Origin: Paenibacillus pasadenensis
GTDB taxonomy: Bacteria > Bacillota > Bacilli > Paenibacillales > Paenibacillaceae
Direction of reading: 5' to 3'
DNA: 64,000 bases
Assembly (NCBI RefSeq): GCF_023715725.1
Contig: NZ_JAMBOT010000009.1
Span: 62,001-126,000 of the forward strand
Within the stretch, counting starts at the first letter, position 1. Every line of letters starts with the position of its first letter. Below the pieces are notes generated by a model. The model had not been told where the DNA came from, did no database searches, and was given only the letters and a program-made list of their open reading frames with translations. A program made the translations under genes and the position numbers. This document shows, one piece after another, positions 26,191 through 33,803 of the stretch.

Positions 26191-27366
26191 TTACAGCCAG
26201 GCTTTGGCCTCTGGAGCCATACGGGGAGGCTTTTCGCTGCTTCTCGAATCGCGCAATTGGCCGGGCAGCTTGCCGAAGAAAATCCATGTCCACCCTCCCA
26301 AGCGGGTAATGGCGTAAACGACGACGTACGAGGCGGCGATGGCCATGAAGAATCCGCCTCCATACCAGGCCAGCTTGAGCAGCGAGCTGTCTGTGTTCAG
26401 CGGGAATTTCCGGTATATCGCCAAAATGAACGGATGCACCAGATAAATGCCAAAGGAGTAAACGCCAATTCGGCGCATGACGCCCAGCAGCCACGATTTT
26501 TTGTTCCCGATATAAACTGCAATGATCAGGAAAATCATCGCTGTAATGAGCGTGTAAGCATTCCAGAATGCTTCAAACACGAGCGGATGCAGCTCCACTT
26601 TATGCAGCCGCTCCTGGTACATGATATAAACCGCTATAGTTGAAGCGCTCATCCAAACGGCTCCCGTCAGCACAAAGATGACCTTTCTCCAGCTTGAATC
26701 GGATGAATGCTGCGATAGAAGCCAGGCTTTGATCTTTTCGTAGTAAATCCCGGCAAACGCGCCAAGGAAATAATAGGACAAAAAAGAGAAGGCCCAGCTG
26801 TTTCGATTCGGTACATCCCACGATAAAACGTTCCCGATGTAAAATCCCCATTGCAGAGTAATGCCGATTAGCACAAATGCCGCCGCATATTTCCGCAGCC
26901 GTTTCAACATGAATAGCAAGAATGGGAACAGGAGATAGAACTGGATATTAATAATGATGAAATATAAATGTGCGTGGGACTTGCCGATCGCCAGCTTCAG
27001 CCAGAAGCTTTCCAGCATCAGCGAAGTATCCCATGGGGTTCCGCTGCCGTACCAGTTCAGCACAAAGTAAAATCCCGAAAAAAGCACGTAAGGAACGACG
27101 ATGAATTTCAGTCTCTTTTTGTAGAAGCGAATCGTGTCGGACATGGTGAAGGGCTGATTAAAGTAGGTGTAAAACAGGATAAAGGCGCTTAGAAAGATAA
27201 ATGTCGTTGTGCCGAATTTGGAGAAAATATTAAGGAAATTGTAAAGGCCAAACAGACTGTCCTCGCGCATATCAACCGTGGCGAAGGAAGTGGCATGGAC
27301 CATTACCACACCAAACATGGCAAAAGCCCGCACAAGATCAATCTCTGCCAAATAATTGCGTTTAAT
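26191..27366 (-). CDS. Acyltransferase 3 family membrane protein (probable ATT start)
   Basis: About 391 residues with ten or so membrane helices form the acyltransferase-3/OafA family, which O-acylates surface polysaccharides or similar. The N-terminus AEIDLVRAFAMFGVVMVHA carries the conserved helix-1 His. The first standard start in frame is TTG 27351, but the Shine-Dalgarno GGAGGTG (27375-27381) is 23 bases away from it. An in-frame ATT at 27366 sits at exactly eight bases and would add MKRNY, the family-like beginning. I therefore place the start at ATT 27366. The gene stands alone. Substrate unknown. Confidence 0.8.
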   Translation of the reverse strand: MKRNYLAEIDLVRAFAMFGVVMVHATSFATVDMREDSLFGLYNFLNIFSKFGTTTFIFLSAFILFYTYFNQPFTMSDTIRFYKKRLKFIVVPYVLFSGFYFVLNWYGSGTPWDTSLMLESFWLKLAIGKSHAHLYFIIINIQFYLLFPFLLFMLKRLRKYAAAFVLIGITLQWGFYIGNVLSWDVPNRNSWAFSFLSYYFLGAFAGIYYEKIKAWLLSQHSSDSSWRKVIFVLTGAVWMSASTIAVYIMYQERLHKVELHPLVFEAFWNAYTLITAMIFLIIAVYIGNKKSWLLGVMRRIGVYSFGIYLVHPFILAIYRKFPLNTDSSLLKLAWYGGGFFMAIAASYVVVYAITRLGGWTWIFFGKLPGQLRDSRSSEKPPRMAPEAKAWL

Positions 27367-27601
27367 TGTGAATGCACCTCCAGAGCGATGGCCGTTTACT
27401 TATTCCTTTTCACAGGACCTAAGACTGCCGGCATAAAAAACAGAAACGAAACGTGAAGAATTTCGCCCTTGTTTCCGACTTGTAAACAATAAACAGGTTC
27501 AAGCGATGTTATGGAACATCAATAAGTATGCGGGTTAGTTCTTTATATAAATGAGCTGAGAATCTTATCGTTTTCTGAATACTTACTGCCAATTTTCTTA
27601 T

Positions 27602-27698
27602 TTTCGGCGGTAATCAGGCTCAAAATTGCGGGAAAGTTGCGGTTTACATTCGGTTAGCTCCGCAAATTGTTTGTGGCAATACGTATCATCGTTTTCGG
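27602..27698 (+). promoter_or_regulatory. Phased TTGCGG-type half-sites, putative ComA operator
   Basis: TTGCGG (27626), TTGCGG (27637) and ATTCGG (27648) repeat at exactly 11 bases, and an inverted CCGCAA follows at 27660. TTTCGG also occurs at 27602 and 27693. TTGCGG/CCGCAA is the half-site I know for ComA in Bacillus. It lies 104-200 bases upstream of the SagB-like gene, in the 435-base gap 27367-27801. The same gap holds an AGCGGG-ACAG-CCCGCT hairpin (27741-27756) and a TATGAT -10 candidate at 27721. Confidence 0.45.
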
Positions 27699-27801
27699 TG
27701 TGACCCAAGTCTGAATCCCTTATGATGTTGTTGTAGCAGAAGCGGGACAGCCCGCTTGACATCAACAAGCCTGCAATTCAAACGGGAGGGCTAAGGCAGT
27801 C

Positions 27802-28554
27802 ATGCACTCAAATTCTATACATTGGCACAACGACGTCCGGGCCGAGGAAGTCCAGCTCCCCCAATTGGAGCTGTTAACCCGGTGCCGCATGAATATGCTT
27901 CGCCAGCTGTTTTCTCAAAGGGAAGTGCCTTGGAAAAAGTCCGAGTCCAAAGCCGTTCCGTTAAACCAGACTCGAGAGGCTGCCGGAAGGAAAAAGGAGC
28001 ATTTGGGCAAGTGGAACGATCATCCTGCGGTGATGGAGCTGCTGGCCAGGCTTAGAAAATTCAGCACGGCTCCGCCTCCGTTCGGGGATTTTGGTCCTTT
28101 GGAAAAGCTCGGGGATGCGGTAACCGATTCTCCAGAGCTGTATCTGCTGTCGCGCAGCCGGGCAACAGGCGTGCTGGAGCTGATCTATTTCCATCCGCAC
28201 CGGGACATGCTGAGATCGCTGGGATCGGTTGAGGACGAAAACGGATATGCCTTGTTTGCGCCTGCGGTAGCGCCGGCATATTTGGAAGGGGCGGTATTTG
28301 TTGCGGCCAACCTGCATCGTCCGATGCAGCTGTACGGGGAGAGGGGATATCGGCTGAGCTTGCTGGAAGGGGGCAGGCTGACGGAGCGGCTGACAGAATG
28401 TACGGCGGGCTCCAACTGCCGGCTGCAGCCGGTTCTCGGTTTTTACGATACGCGGGTTCATGAGCTGTTCGGGCTGGACGGCCTTCATGAAATCGTACTG
28501 TTCTGCCTGATTATGCACTTAGAGGAGAAATCGAATCGTGCGTTATGGATCTGA
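27802..28554 (+). CDS. SagB-like nitroreductase-family protein
   Basis: The 250-residue protein matches the SagB/ThcOx nitroreductase group in its second half: GAVFVAANLHRPMQLYGERGYRLSLLEGG and GFYDTRVHELFGLDG correspond to the FMN-dehydrogenase core that oxidises azolines in TOMM peptides. The first ~75 residues are unlike anything I recognise, and the usual RRSxRxF motif is weak (LRKFS). It may be a divergent oxidoreductase or a non-catalytic homologue. The ATG at 27802 follows GGGAGGG. It overlaps the GntR gene by 17 bases and lies directly upstream of comQXPA, with no YcaO or other RiPP enzyme nearby. Confidence 0.6.
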   Translation: MHSNSIHWHNDVRAEEVQLPQLELLTRCRMNMLRQLFSQREVPWKKSESKAVPLNQTREAAGRKKEHLGKWNDHPAVMELLARLRKFSTAPPPFGDFGPLEKLGDAVTDSPELYLLSRSRATGVLELIYFHPHRDMLRSLGSVEDENGYALFAPAVAPAYLEGAVFVAANLHRPMQLYGERGYRLSLLEGGRLTERLTECTAGSNCRLQPVLGFYDTRVHELFGLDGLHEIVLFCLIMHLEEKSNRALWI

Positions 28555-28999
28555 TCGTCCCGGCGGAGACCGGCATAGCTCCCCTCCCCCCGCAGAATCG
28601 TTGCCGGTCCGCATATCCCACGGTTCTGAACAGCCAATCTATGTGCAGCTTCGCGATCAGATCCGCGGATTAATCCGCAGCGGAAGCCTCCAGCCGAGCG
28701 CTCAGCTGCCCTCGCTGCGGGATTTGGCCAAGCAGCTTGAGTGCAGCTTGATCACCGTCCGCAGAGTTTATCTGGATTTGGAGCGGGAAGGGTACCTATC
28801 GATTCAAAAAGGTGTAGGGACGTTTGTGCAGCTGCCGGGAGCGGAGCATTCCGGCCGGCGCTCCTGGTCAAGAGCGCTTGTCAGCGAGGCATTCCGCAGC
28901 GCCGTCGGCTCAGGCATCAAATACGGCCTTACTCCAGAGGAGATGGAAAATCTGCTCAAGGAAATGCTGGCCAGTTATCCCGCGCAAGACCGCCATTAA
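28538..28999 (+). CDS. GntR family regulator (YtrA-like)
   Basis: This 153-residue protein has an N-terminal GntR winged helix (about residues 30-100: IYVQLRDQIRGLIRSGSLQP, QLPSLRDLAKQLECSLITVRRVYLDLEREGYL) and a short C-terminal tail, without an aminotransferase or FadR domain, i.e. the YtrA subfamily. The GTG start at 28538 lies in the end of the SagB-like gene with GAGGAG ten bases upstream, so the two are coupled. YtrA types usually regulate adjacent ABC transporters, but none is present here; the SagB-like gene and comQ are the neighbours. Confidence 0.88.
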   Translation: MRYGSDRPGGDRHSSPPPAESLPVRISHGSEQPIYVQLRDQIRGLIRSGSLQPSAQLPSLRDLAKQLECSLITVRRVYLDLEREGYLSIQKGVGTFVQLPGAEHSGRRSWSRALVSEAFRSAVGSGIKYGLTPEEMENLLKEMLASYPAQDRH

Positions 29000-29056
29000 A
29001 GGCTTGATCTGTCCGTCTGAAGAAATTCGGATTTGGGACAGACAGGCCTTTTTTTG
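28997..29056 (+). terminator. Terminator between the GntR gene and comQ
   Basis: Imperfect arms AAAGGC...CTGTCC and GGACAG...GCCTTT are followed by a T run, separating the SagB/GntR unit from comQ. Confidence 0.7.
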
Positions 29057-29216
29057 TTGGTTGAGCTTTGCCGAATTGTAGCGATGACTTCCCAGTGCAT
29101 TCGTTTGTTAGCAGGATTTGGATTCGGTCCATGGAATATGTCATAGGAAATTATACATACGACTGGCCGTAGCGACAGAGGGGCAAGAGGCGTATGCATC
29201 AGTACAGGGGGGCGCT

Positions 29217-30140
29217 ATGCAACAATTGGCGGAGCGTTTGGGACAAGAGATGAGGGACAGTCTGCGGGCGTATTTCCTTCTTCCGGGAATGCAGGAAATG
29301 GCGCAGGCTTGTTTAGAGGAGAAGCTGCAGGAATCATTGCTTTTCAGCAAAATGACCGTTCTGCATTACCGGATGTTCGCTGGAGAGGACGAGCGGATTT
29401 ACCGGGCTGCCGCAGCGGTGGAGCTAATGGTGCTTAGTCTGGATATGATCGATGATGTTCAGGACAAAGACAACAAACTGGTGGTATGGAACAGCTATCC
29501 GCCGGAGATTACGCTTAATCTGGCTCTTGGAATATTGATGATTGCCCAGCAGATGATGCTGGATACCGGATTCGGGCAGGAGCGCGTCCAACAAGCGGCT
29601 AAGCTGTTGAGCGGCCAGGTGCTTACGGCTGTTCATGGCCAGACGCTGGACCTGTTGAACGATATTCCTGACGAGGCTGCCTATCTTGATATGGTAGGTC
29701 AGAAGTCAGCGGCGCTGCTCGTATGCGCGTGCATGATCGGCACTGTGCTTGCCACGGGAGAGTGGCAGGAGCGGGTGCGGTCCTATGCGGAGCAGCTCGG
29801 TATTGCGGCCCAAATTAAAAACGACATACGGGACTTGTCCAACTGGGATCATAAAAACGATTTTATTAACCGCAAACGCACGCTTCCGACACTGTATTTG
29901 CTGCAGGCTGCAGCCGAAAACAGCGGGGACAGCTGGGTGGTAGAATATTTTGAAGGAAAACTGTCGATGGATGATGTGCAGCATAAGCGGGAGGAGTTCC
30001 AAGCGATCCTGGAGAAAACCGGGACTCTGCTTTATTCTTCGGTCCGAATGAGGACGCATTACTATCAGTTCCTGGATTTTCTCGATGAGATGAATGTAGG
30101 GGAAGGCTGGAAAGAAGAGATGCTTGCTCTAGCAGATTGA
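29217..30140 (+). CDS. comQ: ComQ isoprenyltransferase (ComX pheromone-modifying)
   Basis: This 307-residue trans-isoprenyl-diphosphate-synthase-like protein shows the first Asp-rich motif DDVQD (residues 79-83) and the second as NDIRD (202-206). Position directly before a ComX-like precursor, ComP and ComA identifies it as ComQ, which prenylates the Trp of pre-ComX and is needed for its processing. I chose the ATG at 29217, preceded by GGGGGG; the frame extends to 29118 without a good Shine-Dalgarno. Alternative: a housekeeping polyprenyl synthase, unlikely in this context. The sequence is divergent from the Bacillus proteins, as expected for strain-specific ComQ. Confidence 0.88.
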   Translation: MQQLAERLGQEMRDSLRAYFLLPGMQEMAQACLEEKLQESLLFSKMTVLHYRMFAGEDERIYRAAAAVELMVLSLDMIDDVQDKDNKLVVWNSYPPEITLNLALGILMIAQQMMLDTGFGQERVQQAAKLLSGQVLTAVHGQTLDLLNDIPDEAAYLDMVGQKSAALLVCACMIGTVLATGEWQERVRSYAEQLGIAAQIKNDIRDLSNWDHKNDFINRKRTLPTLYLLQAAAENSGDSWVVEYFEGKLSMDDVQHKREEFQAILEKTGTLLYSSVRMRTHYYQFLDFLDEMNVGEGWKEEMLALAD

Positions 30141-30159
30141 TCGGGAGGAGCTTCTTTAA

Positions 30160-30330
30160 GTATGAAATGAAGGACGGATTAGTCCGTTCCGATACAAAAG
30201 TCCGGGTACGCAAGTGATCAGGGCCGTAAGGCGCACCGCAAAGTCCCGCAACTGAAGCGCAATGTCGATTGTGGGAATTACTAGAGCGATTTTCGTTTCC
30301 GTCGGACAAGCTTCTTGGTATATTAATTTC
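30160..30330 (+). ncRNA. Structured leader of unknown class before comX
   Basis: The 235 bases between comQ and comX are rich in potential stems: GGACGGA-TTAG-TCCGTTC, a GCC-GTAA-GGC hairpin with a GNRA loop, then ACCGCAAAGTCCCGCAA, whose TCCCGCAA can pair with TTGTGGGA (about 30244-30276). The CGCAAAG box and GNRA hairpin recall GEMM (c-di-GMP-I) riboswitches, but the conserved GGGCAAACC and 3' parts are missing. It could be a regulatory leader or simply folded spacer. Confidence 0.35.
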
Positions 30331-30375
30331 AAGAGATGAAAACGCTCTTATACCATAATTTCGGAGGGATAAACC

Positions 30376-30555
30376 ATGTTGAAGGAAATGGTTCAAACGA
30401 TTGTGAAGGATTCTAGCTCGATGAAACGAATTCAAAATGGACAACTTCAACTGGCTGGTCTCAGCAACGCAGAGCAAAGAGCGCTTGCGGACGTAGTTAA
30501 CAAACGTACGAATGGAAGCGAACCGCGCCTTTTCCAAGAAAATGTGTGGAAATAA
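30376..30555 (+). CDS. comX: ComX pheromone precursor
   Basis: The small gene encodes 59 residues, starting MLKEMVQTIVKDSS and ending LFQENVWK. The ATG at 30376 has GGAGG eight bases upstream. As in Bacillus ComX, the peptide is short, has a helical N-terminal leader, and carries one Trp close to the C-terminus (penultimate here), the residue ComQ prenylates. It lies between comQ and comP, the conserved order. The mature pheromone would be roughly the last 6-10 residues; the cleavage point cannot be read from sequence. Sequence conservation with known ComX is low, as is normal for pherotypes. Confidence 0.85.
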   Translation: MLKEMVQTIVKDSSSMKRIQNGQLQLAGLSNAEQRALADVVNKRTNGSEPRLFQENVWK

Positions 30556-30580
30556 GTAATTAATAAAGGGGTGAAGTCAA

Positions 30581-32962
30581 CTGCGCCAGCATATTAAGCC
30601 AATTGGGTTCACCCTATGTATTTCACTCTTGGTTTTTTATCTAATTCAGACGATAGCTTTTTATCCTTTAACTGGAGCAGAGCTTAGACCGATTAAAGGA
30701 AGCCAATATGAGGTGTTCCATATAACGCCTGGTTATTGGGCAGAAGGAATTCTTCAACTTGGAGATCGAATAACAGAAGTTGATGGTGAAACCCCTAAGA
30801 ATTCATACCCGCTGCGAACGTTTGGTTATTTAGAGATGGCTTCCTCTGTTAAAGTCATACGGAACAGCGCGGACGGCTTACAGGAGCTGTCTTTTTCCAT
30901 ACCTAAGCATTTAACTCGTAATGAGGTTGTATTCAGATTGACTCTGCCAGGTTTGGCTATGTTAACGTTTGCTACTTTTGCCGCTTTTGTGTACCGCCGC
31001 AAAAAAGATGACCCAGCAGCTTTTTACCTAATTTTGTTCTTTTTAAGCATTGGAATAGCATATTTAAGCTCTTTCTCATCGGCTAGAGGAGATGCTATTG
31101 GGAGAGGGATATTAACGCTTGCCTTCGCAGCAGTGCCAATGATGTTTTTATTATTTTTGAATCGATATTTAGAGCGTTATGGTAAAAGATTTTCCTCACC
31201 ATGGGTAATGGCCTCTATGTGGGGCGGTTTCATATTAATGCTCCTCGTACAAGCAGCTGACTATTTAGGGTTTAGAGAATACAACTGGTTATTAATGGCG
31301 TATTTTGCGATTGGAAACATTTATATCCTTTGCAGGCTTATTCATGAATATGTACTACATCGTCAGGATGATTTAAAGTCACTTTTTAAACTGACACTCC
31401 TCGGCCATTTGGTCGGGTTTTTGCCGTTTTTATTGCTCTTTGGTTTGCCTAGTTTGTTTGCGATCCCGCTTATTCCACCGGAATTTACAGCGGTTTTTCT
31501 CCTGGGTCTCCCAATGGTGTATCTCTATATGTTTACGACGCAGCGGTTATTCGACATTGATTTCTTTTTAAGCCGCTTCTCTTATTACACCATGATTGCG
31601 TTTGTCCCGACAGTGCTTATAACAGCTTTGGCTGTGCTCATATTAAGCCAGAATCAGCTTAAATGGGTTAACTGGGTTCAAATATTCCTTGTCGTTTACT
31701 TAATGATTATTGTGTTTCTATTCAGCAAGGAATTTCTGGATTATCGGCTGCGCCCAAAATGGAGCAAGGACCTCAATAATTTTCAAGGCAGTCTGGACCG
31801 GTTCTCGGCTCGTATTTCGCGTGTCATGAAACAAGCAGACCTGGAACGGGTGCTTGAGCAGGAAATAAGGTCAATTCTTCCCGTTAAGGAAGTGTTCTTT
31901 TTCCGTTATGACACGGACCGTACAAAAGATATGAAGGCTTTACCTGAGCAGGAGAGCGCGACTTACATACCGAGCTCCGATGATGAGCCGATTTCCGACC
32001 GAGTGAATCGCGAGCTGACCGAGAGCGGCCGTAAATTCGCTGTGGGCACTGCCGTCGTTCTTTCCAAGGGACTGGCTGTTGTTATCGGACAAAAAAGATC
32101 AGGCTACCACATTTTATGGGTCGGGGATAAAACGAACCGCACCAAATTCAATCTGGATGAACTGAGCTGGCTTAAAACATTGGCCAACTACAGCGCCATC
32201 GTATATGAAAATCTATATCTGATTGAAAATTTAATCGACGATCTGGAGACGGAAATGTCGAAGCGACAGGGCACGCCTGCGTGGGTGCTGCGCATGATTT
32301 TTCAATTGGCGGAGATTGAACGGCGCAAGCTGGCATCGGATCTGCATGATTCCGCTTTGCAAGACCAGCTCATCTGGTACCGCAGACTGGAAGCTGCCAT
32401 GCTGGACCATGAGCTATCGCCGGAGCTGCAGAATGATTTAACGGATATTCGGGAGGGCCTGCTTGACGTCATTCACCAGATTCGTGAAACATGCAATGAG
32501 CTCAGGCCGCCTCTGCTTAAGGAAATGGGAATTGTGGAATCGCTCCGCAGTCTGTTTGAGCGTCAGCAGATTCGTGCTAATTACTCCATTGAATTTGAAG
32601 CCGGGCAGCTGCCCGACGCTTTAAGCGACGACATTACTCTGACACTCTTCCGCATTGTGCAGGAGCTGCTGATGAACGCCAGCAAACATGCGCAGGCATC
32701 GCGGATCTGGATCGAGCTCAGTCAGAAGGACGGCATTCGTCTGCGCTACAAGGACGATGGAATCGGGCTGGCTCAGGAAAGCTTGGATGATTCCTACCAG
32801 CATATGGGTTTATCGGGCATGAAGGAGAGAGTGAAAAGTCTTTCCGGCAAAATCCGCTTCTTTACGGAGCCGGGCAAAGGACTTGAAGTCGATATTTGGC
32901 TGCCAGAGGAGACGGCGGCTTATGAAGGAGAAGATAGGCATGATTCGAATCTTGCTGGTTGA
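30581..32962 (+). CDS. comP: ComP sensor histidine kinase (probable CTG start)
   Basis: This is a membrane kinase of about 793 residues. A first membrane helix is followed by an extracytoplasmic PDZ-like loop (GILQLGDRITEVDGETP) and further helices to about residue 380. A cytoplasmic linker leads to a HisKA_3 H-box (ERRKLASDLHDSALQDQ, His near 588) and a NarL-type ATPase (LFRIVQELLMNASKH, GLSGMKERV). The first standard start, TTG 30629, would cut into the first membrane helix. The in-frame CTG at 30581 has AAAGGGGTG seven bases upstream and is the best start; the frame is closed by TGA at 30572. It detects the modified ComX and phosphorylates ComA. Confidence 0.9.
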   Translation: MRQHIKPIGFTLCISLLVFYLIQTIAFYPLTGAELRPIKGSQYEVFHITPGYWAEGILQLGDRITEVDGETPKNSYPLRTFGYLEMASSVKVIRNSADGLQELSFSIPKHLTRNEVVFRLTLPGLAMLTFATFAAFVYRRKKDDPAAFYLILFFLSIGIAYLSSFSSARGDAIGRGILTLAFAAVPMMFLLFLNRYLERYGKRFSSPWVMASMWGGFILMLLVQAADYLGFREYNWLLMAYFAIGNIYILCRLIHEYVLHRQDDLKSLFKLTLLGHLVGFLPFLLLFGLPSLFAIPLIPPEFTAVFLLGLPMVYLYMFTTQRLFDIDFFLSRFSYYTMIAFVPTVLITALAVLILSQNQLKWVNWVQIFLVVYLMIIVFLFSKEFLDYRLRPKWSKDLNNFQGSLDRFSARISRVMKQADLERVLEQEIRSILPVKEVFFFRYDTDRTKDMKALPEQESATYIPSSDDEPISDRVNRELTESGRKFAVGTAVVLSKGLAVVIGQKRSGYHILWVGDKTNRTKFNLDELSWLKTLANYSAIVYENLYLIENLIDDLETEMSKRQGTPAWVLRMIFQLAEIERRKLASDLHDSALQDQLIWYRRLEAAMLDHELSPELQNDLTDIREGLLDVIHQIRETCNELRPPLLKEMGIVESLRSLFERQQIRANYSIEFEAGQLPDALSDDITLTLFRIVQELLMNASKHAQASRIWIELSQKDGIRLRYKDDGIGLAQESLDDSYQHMGLSGMKERVKSLSGKIRFFTEPGKGLEVDIWLPEETAAYEGEDRHDSNLAG

Positions 32963-33599
32963 CGACCATCCGTCAGTTGGTGAAGGCACCAAAACGATGA
33001 TTGAGCAGGACCCGGAAATGAATGTCACGGTGCTGCAATCCTCGATGGAGGCACTGGAGCTGGTCAAGGCGGAATCATTCGACGTCATGCTGTTTGATCT
33101 CAATATGCCTGTAATCAGCGGTTTGGAGCTTACGAAGCGGCTGATGGCGGTTAATCCCGATTATCGGATTCTCATTTACACAGGGTATGAGATCAGCCCG
33201 AACTTCAATTTGCTGATCGAGTCAGGCGTAAGCGGATTTGTCAGCAAAACCGCGTCCCGGGAGCAGCTGCTTACTTCCATTCGCTGTGTTTTGCGGGACG
33301 AGGCTGTCGTTCCTGTGACGCTGCTTCGCCAGCTTCGCCGCCGCGAAATCCGGCTTCAGCAGGAGCGTGAGGAGAAAGCGCTGGAGGAAGTAAGCATTAA
33401 TGAGCGGGAGCAGGAAATACTTCAAGAGGTCGCCAGCGGCAGCAGCAATAAGGATATTGCCGGAAGGCTGTTGATGAGCCAAAGGACCGTGGAGTATAAC
33501 TTGACCCGCATATTCGAGAAGCTGGGCGTTCGATCCCGATCGGAGGCAATTGTTGAGGCGAAGCGGCTCGGAATCCTCTCGGCAAGCCAGTTCAGATAA
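32940..33599 (+). CDS. comA: ComA/NarL-family response regulator
   Basis: The 219-residue regulator has an N-terminal receiver (LLVDDHPSVGEG, phospho-Asp in VMLFDLNMPVISG, Lys in FVSKTASREQ) and a C-terminal LuxR/GerE HTH (about 150-210: INEREQEILQEVASGSSNKDIAGRL, SQRTVEYNLTRIFEKLGV). I start at ATG 32940, nine bases after AAGGAG; ATG 32922 is possible. It overlaps the comP end by 23 bases. It is the output of the comQXPA system; the phased TTGCGG-type sites upstream of the SagB-like gene are possible targets. Confidence 0.92.
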   Translation: MIRILLVDDHPSVGEGTKTMIEQDPEMNVTVLQSSMEALELVKAESFDVMLFDLNMPVISGLELTKRLMAVNPDYRILIYTGYEISPNFNLLIESGVSGFVSKTASREQLLTSIRCVLRDEAVVPVTLLRQLRRREIRLQQEREEKALEEVSINEREQEILQEVASGSSNKDIAGRLLMSQRTVEYNLTRIFEKLGVRSRSEAIVEAKRLGILSASQFR

Positions 33600-33625
33600 A
33601 TTTGTTATTGTGTTAGGTTCATCCT

Positions 33626-33654
33626 TTGCATTTTGCATGCCGTAATGATACAAT
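33626..33654 (+). promoter_or_regulatory. Sigma-A-type promoter of ydjO
   Basis: TTGCAT (33626-33631) and TACAAT (33649-33654) have a 17-base spacer. They lie about 150 bases before the ydjO start, implying a long 5' leader. Confidence 0.7.
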
Positions 33655-33667
33655 ATTGGAATCGTAT

Positions 33668-33799
33668 AGGAGGCGAAGTTTCGCCGAGAGGAAGGGCCCA
33701 CGATACTGCTCTTGTTCTAGGGTGGCGCTTCTTTTCGCTAGCTGCATTGCCCTGCCACTTCCGAGCAGGGCTTTTTTCACTTTGAACAGGAGGCGAAGT
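33668..33799 (+). promoter_or_regulatory. Attenuator-like leader of ydjO with a duplicated SD segment
   Basis: AGGAGGCGAAGT occurs twice exactly 120 bases apart: at 33668-33679, where GGCGAA can fold onto TTCGCC, and at 33788-33799, where it is the Shine-Dalgarno region of ydjO. Between them is an intrinsic terminator (arms GCCCTGC 33749-33755 and GCAGGGC 33765-33771, then T6). The TTCGCC segment could pair with either copy, so a conformational switch is possible. Confidence 0.5.
33749..33777 (+). terminator. Intrinsic terminator inside the ydjO leader
   Basis: GCCCTGC, a nine-base loop and GCAGGGC are followed by six T. It lies between the ydjO promoter and its Shine-Dalgarno, so it would attenuate ydjO or end an upstream transcript. 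Confidence 0.75.
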
Positions 33800-33803
33800 A
33801 ACG

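Noticed and set aside
27802..28554. SagB-like gene as part of a full TOMM (thiazole/oxazole) cluster
   Set aside because: No YcaO, E1-like protein or Cys/Ser/Thr-rich precursor peptide was found within several kilobases on either side.
30160..30330. c-di-GMP-I (GEMM) riboswitch before comX
   Set aside because: CGCAAAG and a GNRA hairpin are present, but the conserved GGGCAAACC segment and the 3' GGTT-type region are missing. Kept only as an unclassified leader.
33668..33780. T-box leader before ydjO (AGGGTGGCGC near 33717)
   Set aside because: No specifier stem, no ACCGCG continuation of the T-box bulge, and ydjO is not an amino-acid gene.
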